Below are positions 8,890 through 17,594 of a DNA stretch of 64,000 nt, in pieces. A program made the position numbers and the translations under genes. Location of the stretch: positions 56,100 to 120,099 of the forward strand of contig JANQML010000087.1 in assembly GCA_028280105.1 (NCBI GenBank). Reading direction: 5' to 3'. This DNA is from Desulfobacula sp. GTDB taxonomy: Bacteria > Desulfobacterota > Desulfobacteria > Desulfobacterales > Desulfobacteraceae. Every line of letters starts with the position of its first letter. Position 1 is the stretch's first letter. Below the pieces are notes generated by a model that was given only the letters and a program-made list of their open reading frames with translations, did not search any database and was not told the origin of the DNA.

Positions 8890-9261
8890 TCAGCCGGCTT
8901 TATCGGCGTATTTTTTAAGGGCAAATCTTTCAGCAAACACAGGGGCTCCCACATACCGGCCCGAATTATCTAAAAAGGTATCGACCAGGGATTGAAATAC
9001 CCCGTCTTTTTCATGATCCATGATAAAATTACGTTCCACCTCATACGCATAGGTAATACGCTTTCCCAGCACCCGGGAGATCTGAGCAAAGGTCAGATCC
9101 GGGGGCAGACCCCGGGTAAATAAATCGGGTGTCACATCAATATCCACACAGGCTTTCATTTTTACCGCAAATGCATCTGCAGATATTTTTCTGGACACGT
9201 CCATAATTTTTAACTCAAATCCATTTTCAAGTGCAATGGTTTTCACGATATTTTTTGTCAT
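8890..9261 (-). CDS. Hypothetical protein (123 aa)
   Basis: I do not recognise the family. The product is a small soluble alpha/beta protein with no signal peptide, membrane segment or cysteine pair. It starts MTKNIVKTIALENG and has a central segment LPPDLTFAQISRVLGKRITYAYEVERNF that looks conserved in style. Base composition matches its neighbours. It lies 39 bp after the EndoQ-helicase stop and 46 bp before the lytic transglycosylase start on the same strand. It could be co-transcribed with the helicase fusion. No function is proposed. Confidence 0.65.
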   Translation of the reverse strand: MTKNIVKTIALENGFELKIMDVSRKISADAFAVKMKACVDIDVTPDLFTRGLPPDLTFAQISRVLGKRITYAYEVERNFIMDHEKDGVFQSLVDTFLDNSGRYVGAPVFAERFALKKYADKAG

Positions 9262-9300
9262 TATGATAGAGCCGCCTTTAATATTATTCTACATTTAGGA

Positions 9301-12300
9301 TTAAAAAAGTTCCAACTGAATCTCTTTTTTCGGTTTAGGGGAGGGTGCCGCAGGCTTTTCAAACCGGGTTAGCTTTCGTTCAATGTCGCCGATAAAGACG
9401 GACCGCTGCCTTTTTTCCAACCTGCCGAATATCTGTCTTTTTTTTGCATATGTCAAACAGAGGATTTCCATGGCCCGGGTCATGGCCACGTAAAACAGGC
9501 GGCGCTCCTCCTCCGGATCTTCAACCTGTTCACCATCCCGTGCAAACGGAATCAGCCCCTGTTCGCACCCGGCCACGAACACAACCGGAAATTCAAGTCC
9601 TTTGGCCGAATGCATGGTCATCAACGACACCTTCTCTGCTCTTTCAGCCATGGTATCCACATCCCGGTTCAAAGCGATTTCATCCAGGAACGAATCCAGT
9701 TTCTCGTGGAATCCGGCAATGGCAAGCATGCGGCTAAATGCGTGCTCCGTCCGGGTATCGCCCTCAATTTTTTCAATCAAACCGGTCTCTTTACTCAAGC
9801 GGGAAATCACATCCTTTGGATCCAGATCCGTTGTGATCTCTTTGAGCCGGGCCAGGAATCGGACCACGGATTTAAATTTTTCATCTATTTTTGTGTTCCG
9901 GATATCTCTATTTTCATCCCGTGCCAGCCACGCAAGCAGGTCCGTATTTCTCCCCCGGTCCTGGCTCTGGTGCAGCACCTGTTTGACCTGTTTACCGGAA
10001 CCGGCGCCCAGAAAGGCAAAGGCGGTCTCAAGATCCGGCACCCCCGCTTTGCCTGCCAGAATCCGGCACAGGCTGATCAGATCACGGATGGATGCCGTTT
10101 TCATCCAGGACGCTTGATCCGCTGTCTGGAAAGGGATGCCGTGTTTTTCAAATATCTGAACAAACGCACCCGCCTCTTTCCGGGTCCGGTATAAAACGGC
10201 AAAATCGGAAAATGAATATTCCCTTTCCATATCCGAACCCGCCTTGCCCGCGTCCACGGAGAAAAAAGAGGTCCCGCCCACCAGTTCTTCAATCATCTTA
10301 CCAATGGCCACGGCTTCGGCACGTTCCGACGCCGTCTCTTTGATCACAAGCTTCCGGAACGTCTGATCTTCGGAATAGATGCGGGTCTGCTCTTCGTTGT
10401 CTTCAGACCGGCTGATCATTTGAAATGAGGCATCCAGAATCGTCTGAACGGATCGGTAGTTCTGCCTGAGGATAATTTTTTCACATCCCGGAAAATCCGT
10501 TGAAAAATCCTTAAAATACCGGTTATCCGACCCCCTGAATCCGTAAATGGACTGATCCGGGTCCCCGATGACCATCAACCGGCTGTTACGGGCCAATTGC
10601 CGGGTCAGCACATATTGGGCATAATTTAAGTCCTGGTATTCATCCACAAATACAAATTGAAACCGGGTTTGAATCCGGTCTCTTATTACAGGATCTTTTT
10701 CGAGCATCTCCACGGTTAAACGGATCAGTTCTTCAAAATCCACCACATCCTGCTCCAGGCAAAGCGCCTGGTAGGCCAGATAGACAGATGAAAACGCCGG
10801 CGGCAGGGGGACAATTTTTTCCAAATCACCGGACGGATCAAGCAACATCTGCTTGCAACGGCTGATCGCCAAATCCATCTGTCTGATTTTAGCCGCTGCC
10901 GGAGTACCGCCCATGGCCCGGCCAATCAGTGACAACCGCAGGGTATCGTCGGCGATTGAGGCGTCAAATCCATTGTACTGCTTTAATATCAAAAGACAAA
11001 AGGCATGGAATGTCGCCGATAAAACCCCTTGATTTTCAGACGGACCGGACAATACCGGTAAGAAGGTGTCGATCCGTTCCGTCAGCTCCCGGGCGGCTTT
11101 ATTGGTGAATGTCAGGGCCAGAATAGAGCCGGGGTCAACCCCTTTTCGGGATACCAGATCGGCAATCTTGGCGGTCAGGGTCCGGGTCTTTCCGGTCCCC
11201 GGTCCGGCCTGGATAATGATGGCCCGAGCTTCCGATTCCACTGCCCGGCGCTGTTCATTGTTAAGCCCTTCCAGCAGACCGGCGGGTTTGGCGGGCGCCG
11301 GCCGCTTTTCTTTCTTTTTCAATTTTGGTTCGGCTTTTTTCTCTTTCACCCGGCTCTGTTTTTTTTTCTTTTTCACCGGAACCGCAAACAGGGGATACCG
11401 TTCTCCCTGCAACTGCTCTTTCTCTTGCTGTGTAAAGAGATTGACCTTACCAAATTCACCGTCAAATCCCGGATCAATATTGACATCTCCGGTGCGCATC
11501 TTTTCCACGGATTCGGCCAGCAGCGGGATATGGGCCGACCGGATCTGATCAACCGACCGGTCGGTCAAAATTTCCAGCTCCGGCCCTAACAGTTCAATCG
11601 CCTTGTCATAGTAAGTTCCCACCTTTTTGGTTTTCGAACCGACCTGAAAAATCTGAGCCAGGATATCGGCCAAGGGAATAATATTTTTAAACCCCTGGCG
11701 GTTCTCGGGCATATACCCCTCCGGCCGATTGGCCAGTTCCTGAACCCGGTAGAGCACCCCCTTTGTCAATTTTCCTCCGCACTCGGGACAGATGCCGCCC
11801 ATCTCGGCCGTAACCGACGGATTCAGGCAGACATTGCATTTTCGATGCCCGTCATAGTGATATTTGCCTTGGTCCGGATACATATCCAACGTGCCCTGGT
11901 AGGCCTGAAGGTCGTTTTTTTCCAACGCACTTCGAATATGGAAAAAACTGAGTTTTGTATCAAAAACAGAGGCATTTCTTCCCAGGTAACCCGGTGAATG
12001 CGCATCAGAGTTGGAGATCAGCCGGACATGGTCCAGATCTTTGACCCGCCAATTCATGGGCGGATCCGACGACAACCCGGTTTCAACGGCAAAAATATAT
12101 TTTTTAAGCTCCCCAAAGCACTCTTCAATGGAATCAAATCCGGATTTTGAACCGAACATGGAAAACCAGGGGGTCCAGATATGAGCCGGGACAAAAAAAC
12201 CGGCATCATCCGTCTCCAGCATGATCTCCAGCAGATCCGCCGCATCCAGCCCAAGAATCGGGCGACCGTCAGAGGTGATATTCCCGATGGCATCCAGCCG

Positions 12301-12672
12301 GGAATTAAATCGCTTAACACTTTGTAGATCCGGAAAATAAATTAAATTATGGTTTTTACGAACCCGGCCCTCTTTTTTATATATATTGCTGATCTCAGTC
12401 TGCAAAATAAACCGGACCCGGTTTCTGCACCGCCGGGGCACCGTTTTATCAATCGGACCGGCCAGTTCTTTTTTTAATGCAAACAGGCCCGGTTCCGCCG
12501 GTTCAAGTTTGTTTTCAATCTCCTCTATCCAGGCAGGATAGGTAAAATCCCCCGTTCCCGCAACCTGTATGCCTTTGATCTGGGCCGCGTAGTAAAGGTT
12601 TTCCAGATCAAGGTTTTTTGCCGTGGCCCTGGAGTATTTGGAATGAATATGGAGATCCGCTATAAATTTCAT
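9301..12672 (-). CDS. Endonuclease Q (PHP) - UvrD/Rep helicase fusion
   Basis: A 1123-residue DNA-repair fusion. Residues 1-430 match the EndoQ family (TIGR00375-like), which nicks DNA 5' of deaminated bases and abasic sites. Metal ligands are seen in DLHIHS (6-11), QTE (91-93), PAHIW (162-166) and NSDAH (221-225). A CxxC...CxxC zinc finger (C279, C282, C295, C298) follows. A lysine-rich linker (about 433-460) leads to a superfamily 1A helicase: Walker A AGPGTGKT (489-496), VDEYQD, GDPDQSIYGFRG, QNYRS, TMHSAKGLEFPVV and FYVAMTRA. The C-terminus ends IQLELF, matching the QLxLF beta-clamp-binding motif. Expected role: find and nick deaminated bases, then unwind the nicked strand at replication forks. 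Domain identities are seen; coupling of activities is inferred. Confidence 0.9.
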   Translation of the reverse strand: MKFIADLHIHSKYSRATAKNLDLENLYYAAQIKGIQVAGTGDFTYPAWIEEIENKLEPAEPGLFALKKELAGPIDKTVPRRCRNRVRFILQTEISNIYKKEGRVRKNHNLIYFPDLQSVKRFNSRLDAIGNITSDGRPILGLDAADLLEIMLETDDAGFFVPAHIWTPWFSMFGSKSGFDSIEECFGELKKYIFAVETGLSSDPPMNWRVKDLDHVRLISNSDAHSPGYLGRNASVFDTKLSFFHIRSALEKNDLQAYQGTLDMYPDQGKYHYDGHRKCNVCLNPSVTAEMGGICPECGGKLTKGVLYRVQELANRPEGYMPENRQGFKNIIPLADILAQIFQVGSKTKKVGTYYDKAIELLGPELEILTDRSVDQIRSAHIPLLAESVEKMRTGDVNIDPGFDGEFGKVNLFTQQEKEQLQGERYPLFAVPVKKKKKQSRVKEKKAEPKLKKKEKRPAPAKPAGLLEGLNNEQRRAVESEARAIIIQAGPGTGKTRTLTAKIADLVSRKGVDPGSILALTFTNKAARELTERIDTFLPVLSGPSENQGVLSATFHAFCLLILKQYNGFDASIADDTLRLSLIGRAMGGTPAAAKIRQMDLAISRCKQMLLDPSGDLEKIVPLPPAFSSVYLAYQALCLEQDVVDFEELIRLTVEMLEKDPVIRDRIQTRFQFVFVDEYQDLNYAQYVLTRQLARNSRLMVIGDPDQSIYGFRGSDNRYFKDFSTDFPGCEKIILRQNYRSVQTILDASFQMISRSEDNEEQTRIYSEDQTFRKLVIKETASERAEAVAIGKMIEELVGGTSFFSVDAGKAGSDMEREYSFSDFAVLYRTRKEAGAFVQIFEKHGIPFQTADQASWMKTASIRDLISLCRILAGKAGVPDLETAFAFLGAGSGKQVKQVLHQSQDRGRNTDLLAWLARDENRDIRNTKIDEKFKSVVRFLARLKEITTDLDPKDVISRLSKETGLIEKIEGDTRTEHAFSRMLAIAGFHEKLDSFLDEIALNRDVDTMAERAEKVSLMTMHSAKGLEFPVVFVAGCEQGLIPFARDGEQVEDPEEERRLFYVAMTRAMEILCLTYAKKRQIFGRLEKRQRSVFIGDIERKLTRFEKPAAPSPKPKKEIQLELF

Positions 12673-12810
12673 TGTGTTGCCCGGTGTTGTGGTTTAAATT
12701 CATCTCATATGCCATATTTACCTGATTTGTGCCCGCTTTAAAAGGCAGTTTATCAGTTTTATCTTAAAACGAACAAACCGGTCCGGCCGGTCAAACGGAT
12801 ACCAACAATC

Positions 12811-13815
12811 ATGACACGATTAACCGAAACAGATCAACATCTGGTCAGACAATGGGATCAGCATGCAGAAGCAACGGTGGTAATCAGCCTTGTCCAACCC
12901 GAAGATACGGACACCGACCCGTCACACGCGGACCCCATCAAACAATTCCAGGCCGTTGCAGACCAGTTGACCGGCCTGTCATCCCGGCTGGCCATCCGGC
13001 ACCAGAGTAAACCGGTTCCCCGACCCGGCTTTGAGCTGGCCGACAACATTCTGTTTTCAGCCTTTCCCCTGCAAAAGGGACTGCCACCCTTTCTCAATGC
13101 GTTGTCACAAACCGCCGGGTCCCGGCCCATGCTTCCCGATCCGGTAAAAAACCGTATAGACAGATTAGACATTCTGATCCGGCTGAAATTATACATCACC
13201 CCGGCCTGCCCCCATTGCCCGGATATGGTTAACACCCTGATCCCCCTTGCCCTCTCCTCTCCGTTGATTCAACTGGAGATTCTTGACGGCAGCCTGTTTA
13301 ACCGGGAGGCACAAAAGGACGGGGTGACATCCGCCCCCTGTCTGATTCTGGATGACGGCTTCCGGTGGACCGGCGGGGTCTCGGCTTTGGAAATTCTTAA
13401 TATGGCGGTAAACAGGGACCCGTCGACCCTGAGTACGGAGACACTCAAACATATCATGGAAGAGGGGGATGCATCCTGGATTGCCGTACAGATGGCGGAA
13501 AAGAAAAAGATCTTTGACAATTTTGTCCACCTGATCTGCTACCCGCTCTGGTCGGTTCGCCTGGGTGCCATGGTCGTGGTGGAAGAGCTGGCACAAACCC
13601 AACCGGATCTGATTCTCCAGCTCTGTTCTCCCCTGATTGAGCGATTCGATTCCGTGGATATTCCCGCACAAGGCGATATACTCTATGCCTTGGGTGAGGC
13701 CGGAGACCTGAAAACCGCGGACTGGATAGAAAAAAAGCTGTCCTCCTTTTCCCACCCGGATCTGATCGATGCGGCCAATGAAGCGGTGGTATCCATCCGG
13801 GAGAAAACGGATTAA
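12811..13815 (+). CDS. Thioredoxin-fold protein with CPHC motif and C-terminal helical repeats
   Basis: A 334-residue cytoplasmic protein. Residues about 20-105 look like a degenerate thioredoxin fold without cysteines. Residues about 120-210 form a second fold with a CPHC redox motif (C133, C136, in YITPACPHCP) and a cis-proline (SAPCLIL). This twin-fold layout recalls protein disulfide oxidoreductases and the N-terminal domain of AhpF. The last 110 residues are helical and HEAT-like (WSVRLGAMVVVEELAQ, DILYALGEAGDLKTADWIEKKL). It starts divergently from the EndoQ-helicase gene. The substrate is unknown; a thiol-disulfide role is likely from the motif. Confidence 0.75.
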   Translation: MTRLTETDQHLVRQWDQHAEATVVISLVQPEDTDTDPSHADPIKQFQAVADQLTGLSSRLAIRHQSKPVPRPGFELADNILFSAFPLQKGLPPFLNALSQTAGSRPMLPDPVKNRIDRLDILIRLKLYITPACPHCPDMVNTLIPLALSSPLIQLEILDGSLFNREAQKDGVTSAPCLILDDGFRWTGGVSALEILNMAVNRDPSTLSTETLKHIMEEGDASWIAVQMAEKKKIFDNFVHLICYPLWSVRLGAMVVVEELAQTQPDLILQLCSPLIERFDSVDIPAQGDILYALGEAGDLKTADWIEKKLSSFSHPDLIDAANEAVVSIREKTD

Positions 13816-13838
13816 CGTCCTTTTAGGGTTCCTCTTTT

Positions 13839-13863
13839 AAGTGACAATTTGTTAATCAAAAGG
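13839..13863. repeat. Short shared motif, copy 1
   Basis: A 25-bp segment beginning AAGTGACAATTTG is found again at 21653-21677 with two mismatches. Both are in intergenic DNA just after a gene end. Function unknown. Confidence 0.4.
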
Positions 13864-13979
13864 TATGGCCTTTATATCGGCACAAAGATAAGTTTAGGAT
13901 TGCCTCTCATTTTATTTTCTGAAATAACAGGAAACGGTATGATTCCATATCAACCCTAGGTTTTTATACGGAGAATGAG

Positions 13980-14690
13980 ATGGACGAATTTGATATCCGC
14001 ATTCTGGCGGTACTGATTTTTTTGATTTTCGGTTCAACGCTGACGATGCTCGTCCGAAAATTTAAAAACAGAATATTCCGCCCCAAACTGCCGGTTTACA
14101 ACATGACCATCCGGGCGGACGGCCTGGAGACAACAACGGTTTCCGATGTGGTCATCCCCCTTCCCGAGGGACTTGTCAATGGAGCGGTCAACGCTTTTGA
14201 CCGGATTCAGACCATCCCCGGCATCCGATCCGATCTGCTGGAAGAGCTTGAGGAACGTTTTCTTTCCCAACAGGAGAACAAAGCGTTTGCAAAAGCGGCG
14301 ATCCGTGCCTTCCGGGCATGGCAGACCGGTATCATGATGCAAATACTCGATCCGGACAATCAATTTTCAAAAAAGGCAAAAAAACCGTTTCAACCCGCAA
14401 TCACGGCACCGGAATTTAAGCAATTTGTATTTTTTACATTCCTGGGGGTTCAAAACCCCGATCTCATGCCCGCAGCCGTCCAATCGTTGCAGGCACAGTA
14501 CACAACCTTTTTCAGGACCTACCGGTTCCGGGAAAATGAATTCCTGCTCGGATGGGCCCAGCACCTGATGCTGACCAATCAGGCCCTGATCCTTTTCAAT
14601 CAAACCAGTACACCGGAAATCGAACAGACCATACCGCTGCAAACGGTCAAAAAAGTCTCCTATACGCCCGTCGGGTTAAAACGATTGTAA
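13980..14690 (+). CDS. Hypothetical membrane-anchored protein
   Basis: A 236-residue protein that I cannot assign. One N-terminal membrane helix (about 7-25, ILAVLIFLIFGSTLTMLV) is followed by a basic stretch (RKFKNRIFRPK), so the soluble part should face the cytoplasm. The remainder is helical, with EELEERFLSQQENKAFAKAA and a PEFKQFVFFTFLGV block. No enzyme motif is visible. It follows the thioredoxin-HEAT gene on the same strand after 164 bp. Repeat R1 copy B begins only about 12 bp past its stop codon. Confidence 0.6.
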   Translation: MDEFDIRILAVLIFLIFGSTLTMLVRKFKNRIFRPKLPVYNMTIRADGLETTTVSDVVIPLPEGLVNGAVNAFDRIQTIPGIRSDLLEELEERFLSQQENKAFAKAAIRAFRAWQTGIMMQILDPDNQFSKKAKKPFQPAITAPEFKQFVFFTFLGVQNPDLMPAAVQSLQAQYTTFFRTYRFRENEFLLGWAQHLMLTNQALILFNQTSTPEIEQTIPLQTVKKVSYTPVGLKRL

Positions 14691-14702
14691 TGGCCGATGA
14701 TG

Positions 14703-14883
14703 CCCAAATCCACCATCTAATTTTTTTTCCCATGTGGGCCATGGGTTGCACCCCATCCCTGGCCTTCAGCAAGGTGCCGGATGTAAGGCGACAAGGGGTG
14801 ACGACTGAGGGCGTATCAGCCATACGCGCAGGGAGGAACGACCGTAGTCAACGCGGCAGGCGGGACCGTATGGTGGATCAGGG
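14703..14883 (+). repeat. Dispersed repeat R1, copy B
   Basis: A full-length copy with ends CCCAAATCCACCAT and ATGGTGGATCAGGG, about 181 bp. It shares the central GTGACGACTGAGGGCG block with the other copies. It fills half of the 360-bp gap between the hypothetical membrane protein and the cupin gene. A TTGACA at 14898 just beyond it may be a weak promoter for the cupin operon. Confidence 0.88.
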
Positions 14884-15050
14884 TGATGCCAATTATATTG
14901 ACATTACCGGATGGAATCACCTATTCATTAGATTACGAGCCTGTTATTTTAATGAACAAGATAAACCCCGGTTATGACTTGTGCTGTCTGCTCACCGGAT
15001 ACTTCAGTACAGCACACGGAATACGCGGAACCCTAACAAGGAGGGAACAA

Positions 15051-15401
15051 ATGGCGGTTAAACAGTATACAGACGTACTCCCCGTGGTCATGAACAACGA
15101 TGTGGTAAAAAACGTGGCCGGACGGGTAATGATCGGAAAGGAAGACGGGGCCGAGAATTTTTGCATGCGGGTTTTTGAAATGGCAAAAGACGGTCACACC
15201 CCCAAACACGCCCATGACTGGGAACATGAAATTTTTGTCCATACCGGCCATGGAGAGGTTCTTATGAACAATACCTGGCACCCGTTGTCACCCGGTTCCA
15301 CGGTTTTTGTTCCCCCCAATGCAGAGCACCAGTTCAGAAACCGGAATGATTCGTTGTTCACGTTTGTATGCCTGATTCCTTCAGGGGTTGCCGAATTATG
15401 A
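15051..15401 (+). CDS. Cupin-domain protein
   Basis: A 116-residue single-domain cupin. The metal-binding motif 1 is visible as PKHAHDWEHEIFVHTGHGEVL (two histidines, Glu, His) and motif 2 as PGSTVFVPPNAEHQFRN. I chose the ATG at 15051 because AAGGAGGG sits just upstream; the frame stays open to 14883 but that part has no such signal and borders repeat R1. The product starts MAVKQYTDVLPVVMNND. The stop overlaps the next start (ATGA), so it is translationally coupled to an uncharacterised 547-residue protein. It may be a small sensor, isomerase or dioxygenase-like protein; substrate unknown. Confidence 0.85.
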   Translation: MAVKQYTDVLPVVMNNDVVKNVAGRVMIGKEDGAENFCMRVFEMAKDGHTPKHAHDWEHEIFVHTGHGEVLMNNTWHPLSPGSTVFVPPNAEHQFRNRNDSLFTFVCLIPSGVAEL

Positions 15402-17041
15402 TACGCCCCCGCTCCTGTGTAAAGAAAAACGGCCGATTCACTGTCGGTATTCACACCCCCGGTTTTGATGTCCGGAACCTGAGGCAGAATGAATATATAG
15501 ACACCCTGGGCTGGTGTGACGACGGCACGGCCGTTGACAACCGGATCAATTTTCCGGATACGGATCTGCAGGAACCCGGTGCAGATCCGATCTATGAAAT
15601 TGCCAATCCTTTTTCATTCCGGGGAACCACCTATATCAATTCCGCCTGGGCCGATGCCAAAGCCAAGGCCCCGGATACCATCCGGATCAGGGAACCGGAG
15701 CCCTGTTCGCTGATCAACAATTTTAAAAAGGCGGAAACAGGGTTTAAAGACGTATCTGTCTTCATTGACCTGTTGCCCCGCCCCCTTTTAATCGCCTTGG
15801 CACAGGCGTCCACCGACCCTGAGGAGCTGGTCCTGCTGGCCCGGAAATCATGCCGGATTCATTATGACCAACAGAACGGCCGTCCCACCGGAATCGGCTA
15901 TAAAAGAGACAAAGATAGTATTATTCCCGATATTTTTGACCCCGAATTGTTTGAAGTCGTGGTCAACAACCCGGATCTTCCGGACCCTTACAAAAATGCA
16001 CTTGTATTAAAACCCGGTGTCCAGGGCCATAATGAAATCACTGCCGAGTTTATTTCACCGGACGGCACCACCCATGTCTTTGAATATTTACGGCGTAATT
16101 CATACATCCCCTGGGGACATTTTGCCTCGAACATGGCAAACGACAGTGTCCGTTACAGCGCCAAAGAGTTGAGTATCCAGGATATGCAGGGTATCCGCCA
16201 TCTCTATTATCAACGGGCCTATGTCAGGATGGCCCGGGCCCTGGATATTCCAATGCGGGATAAACGGCAGACACTGGCCCCTGATCAGCTGGAATCCCTG
16301 AGAATTAAACTGATTGACCAGTTGAACCGGACAAATTCCACCGACATGGACTTTACCGCCACCCTATGGGGCTGGAACTTCGGGTTTGGATATGCCCCTT
16401 CCGGTCACCGGCTCCATGCATCACACCAGATGATCCACCAGCAAAATGCCATGATCCCCGGCAACATCCCCACCACATCAGGAGAGACCGTGCCGGCATT
16501 TGCCTGCGGAGACCAAATAGCGGAATTTATCGCCCAGTACAGGGATGCCCACGGGGTTGATTTCTTTCAGGTCTATCAGGACGCCATTTATAGCAATACC
16601 CGGACAGACGGAAATGAAAAGGGGCCGGATTCCCTGATTGTGGCGGAAGACGAACATACTCTTCTCTTTGTTCCCAAGGCGCAGGTGTGTGAGTATGAAC
16701 TGCAGCTGATGCCCAAAACCGACTGCGGGAATATCTTTGAAGCCGGAACCGGTTTGAGGGCCGCATTGGACAAGGCGATTTTGTCCGCCGTAAAAACCCT
16801 TGAGTCTTTGGGGGCCAAGCTGATCACATCCATAGAGTTTTCCAAGCGACTGGGACGATGGGAGGGGGATACAACCGGACAGCGGTTGCTATACTCTTTC
16901 ATCCCAAGACTGCCCTATGCACCGGCCACCTTTTCCGAAGCCCAGCAAAGATGGATATGCGGACTCTATCCCGAAGATTTTGCCCGGGCCTGCAGGCAGA
17001 CCCGATCCGGCAACCAGGGAGGCAGCCATGGTGATTCATGA
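15398..17041 (+). CDS. Uncharacterised protein, possibly HIT/GalT-like
   Basis: A 547-residue protein starting at the ATG that overlaps the cupin stop (ATGA). I do not recognise the family with confidence. The segment GYAPSGHRLHASHQMIHQQ and a later half with DEHTLLFVPKAQVCEYELQLMPK and GNIFEAGTGLRAAL recall the nucleotide-binding half-domains of galactose-1-phosphate uridylyltransferase and HIT proteins, but the HxHxH triad is not evident. No signal peptide or membrane helix is seen. It forms an operon with the cupin and a 135-residue protein. A nucleotidyl-transfer or hydrolase role is only a guess from pattern. Confidence 0.6.
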   Translation: MIRPRSCVKKNGRFTVGIHTPGFDVRNLRQNEYIDTLGWCDDGTAVDNRINFPDTDLQEPGADPIYEIANPFSFRGTTYINSAWADAKAKAPDTIRIREPEPCSLINNFKKAETGFKDVSVFIDLLPRPLLIALAQASTDPEELVLLARKSCRIHYDQQNGRPTGIGYKRDKDSIIPDIFDPELFEVVVNNPDLPDPYKNALVLKPGVQGHNEITAEFISPDGTTHVFEYLRRNSYIPWGHFASNMANDSVRYSAKELSIQDMQGIRHLYYQRAYVRMARALDIPMRDKRQTLAPDQLESLRIKLIDQLNRTNSTDMDFTATLWGWNFGFGYAPSGHRLHASHQMIHQQNAMIPGNIPTTSGETVPAFACGDQIAEFIAQYRDAHGVDFFQVYQDAIYSNTRTDGNEKGPDSLIVAEDEHTLLFVPKAQVCEYELQLMPKTDCGNIFEAGTGLRAALDKAILSAVKTLESLGAKLITSIEFSKRLGRWEGDTTGQRLLYSFIPRLPYAPATFSEAQQRWICGLYPEDFARACRQTRSGNQGGSHGDS

Positions 17042-17435
17042 TTTTATCTACGAATGGGACGGAAAAAGCAAAGACGGGGAAAAACCGGTCTCGTGGTGGC
17101 CGGGCGCCTACCGTGTCAAAATCGTTGAACTGGCTTTGCCCGATTCAGATATCAGCTATCTGATCCCCACAGCCGTGCTCCTTAAAAATGCCCGGTCCAA
17201 CCGGGAAATAAACACATCTTTAAAAAATTATATCTATACCTTTGCCCAGAAAATAAGCAAAGAATATGATCTGGACATGGAAAAAACCCTGTGGATAGAA
17301 CTGGACGACACCATCCGGGTGACCCGGCTGGCATCGAATCCCAAACTGCCTGAAGCCACGTTATACTCCATCTCATGGCGGGCTATACGCCCCAACGAAC
17401 TTGAAATGATCCAGCCTTTTCTTTCGGACATGTAA
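17028..17435 (+). CDS. Hypothetical protein, third gene of the cupin operon
   Basis: A 135-residue soluble protein of unknown family. The start at 17028 is preferred because it follows AGGGAGGC inside the end of the previous gene, giving a 14-bp overlap. It starts MVIHDFIYEWDGKSKDGEKP and is rich in charged and aromatic residues, with SWWPGAYRVKIVEL and LYSISWRAIRPNE segments. There is no recognisable catalytic motif. The tight overlap means it is translationally coupled and probably works with the 547-residue partner and the cupin. Confidence 0.65.
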   Translation: MVIHDFIYEWDGKSKDGEKPVSWWPGAYRVKIVELALPDSDISYLIPTAVLLKNARSNREINTSLKNYIYTFAQKISKEYDLDMEKTLWIELDDTIRVTRLASNPKLPEATLYSISWRAIRPNELEMIQPFLSDM

Positions 17436-17523
17436 CAGACAGGCAAAAAATAACTTATTGAATTTACTATTTTTTTCATATTCACAAATAAAATTCAAAA
17501 AAATTGATAAAATTCAAAAAATG

Positions 17524-17552
17524 TTGACGAATCATTCAAACCAGGATATGAT
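17524..17552 (+). promoter_or_regulatory. Sigma-70 promoter for glyA
   Basis: TTGACG (17524-17529) and TATGAT (17547-17552) are separated by exactly 17 bp, 43 bp before the glyA start. Each box differs from consensus at one base. The surrounding DNA is AT-rich with repeated AAAATTCAAAA runs. Confidence 0.8.
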
Positions 17553-17594
17553 TTCATAATTTTAAAATTCAACGAGACTATAAAGGACATCATC

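Noticed and set aside
14552-14977. ORF over the end of the hypothetical gene and R1 copy B
   Set aside because: It is in another frame of a well-supported gene and then of the repeat; no ribosome binding site.
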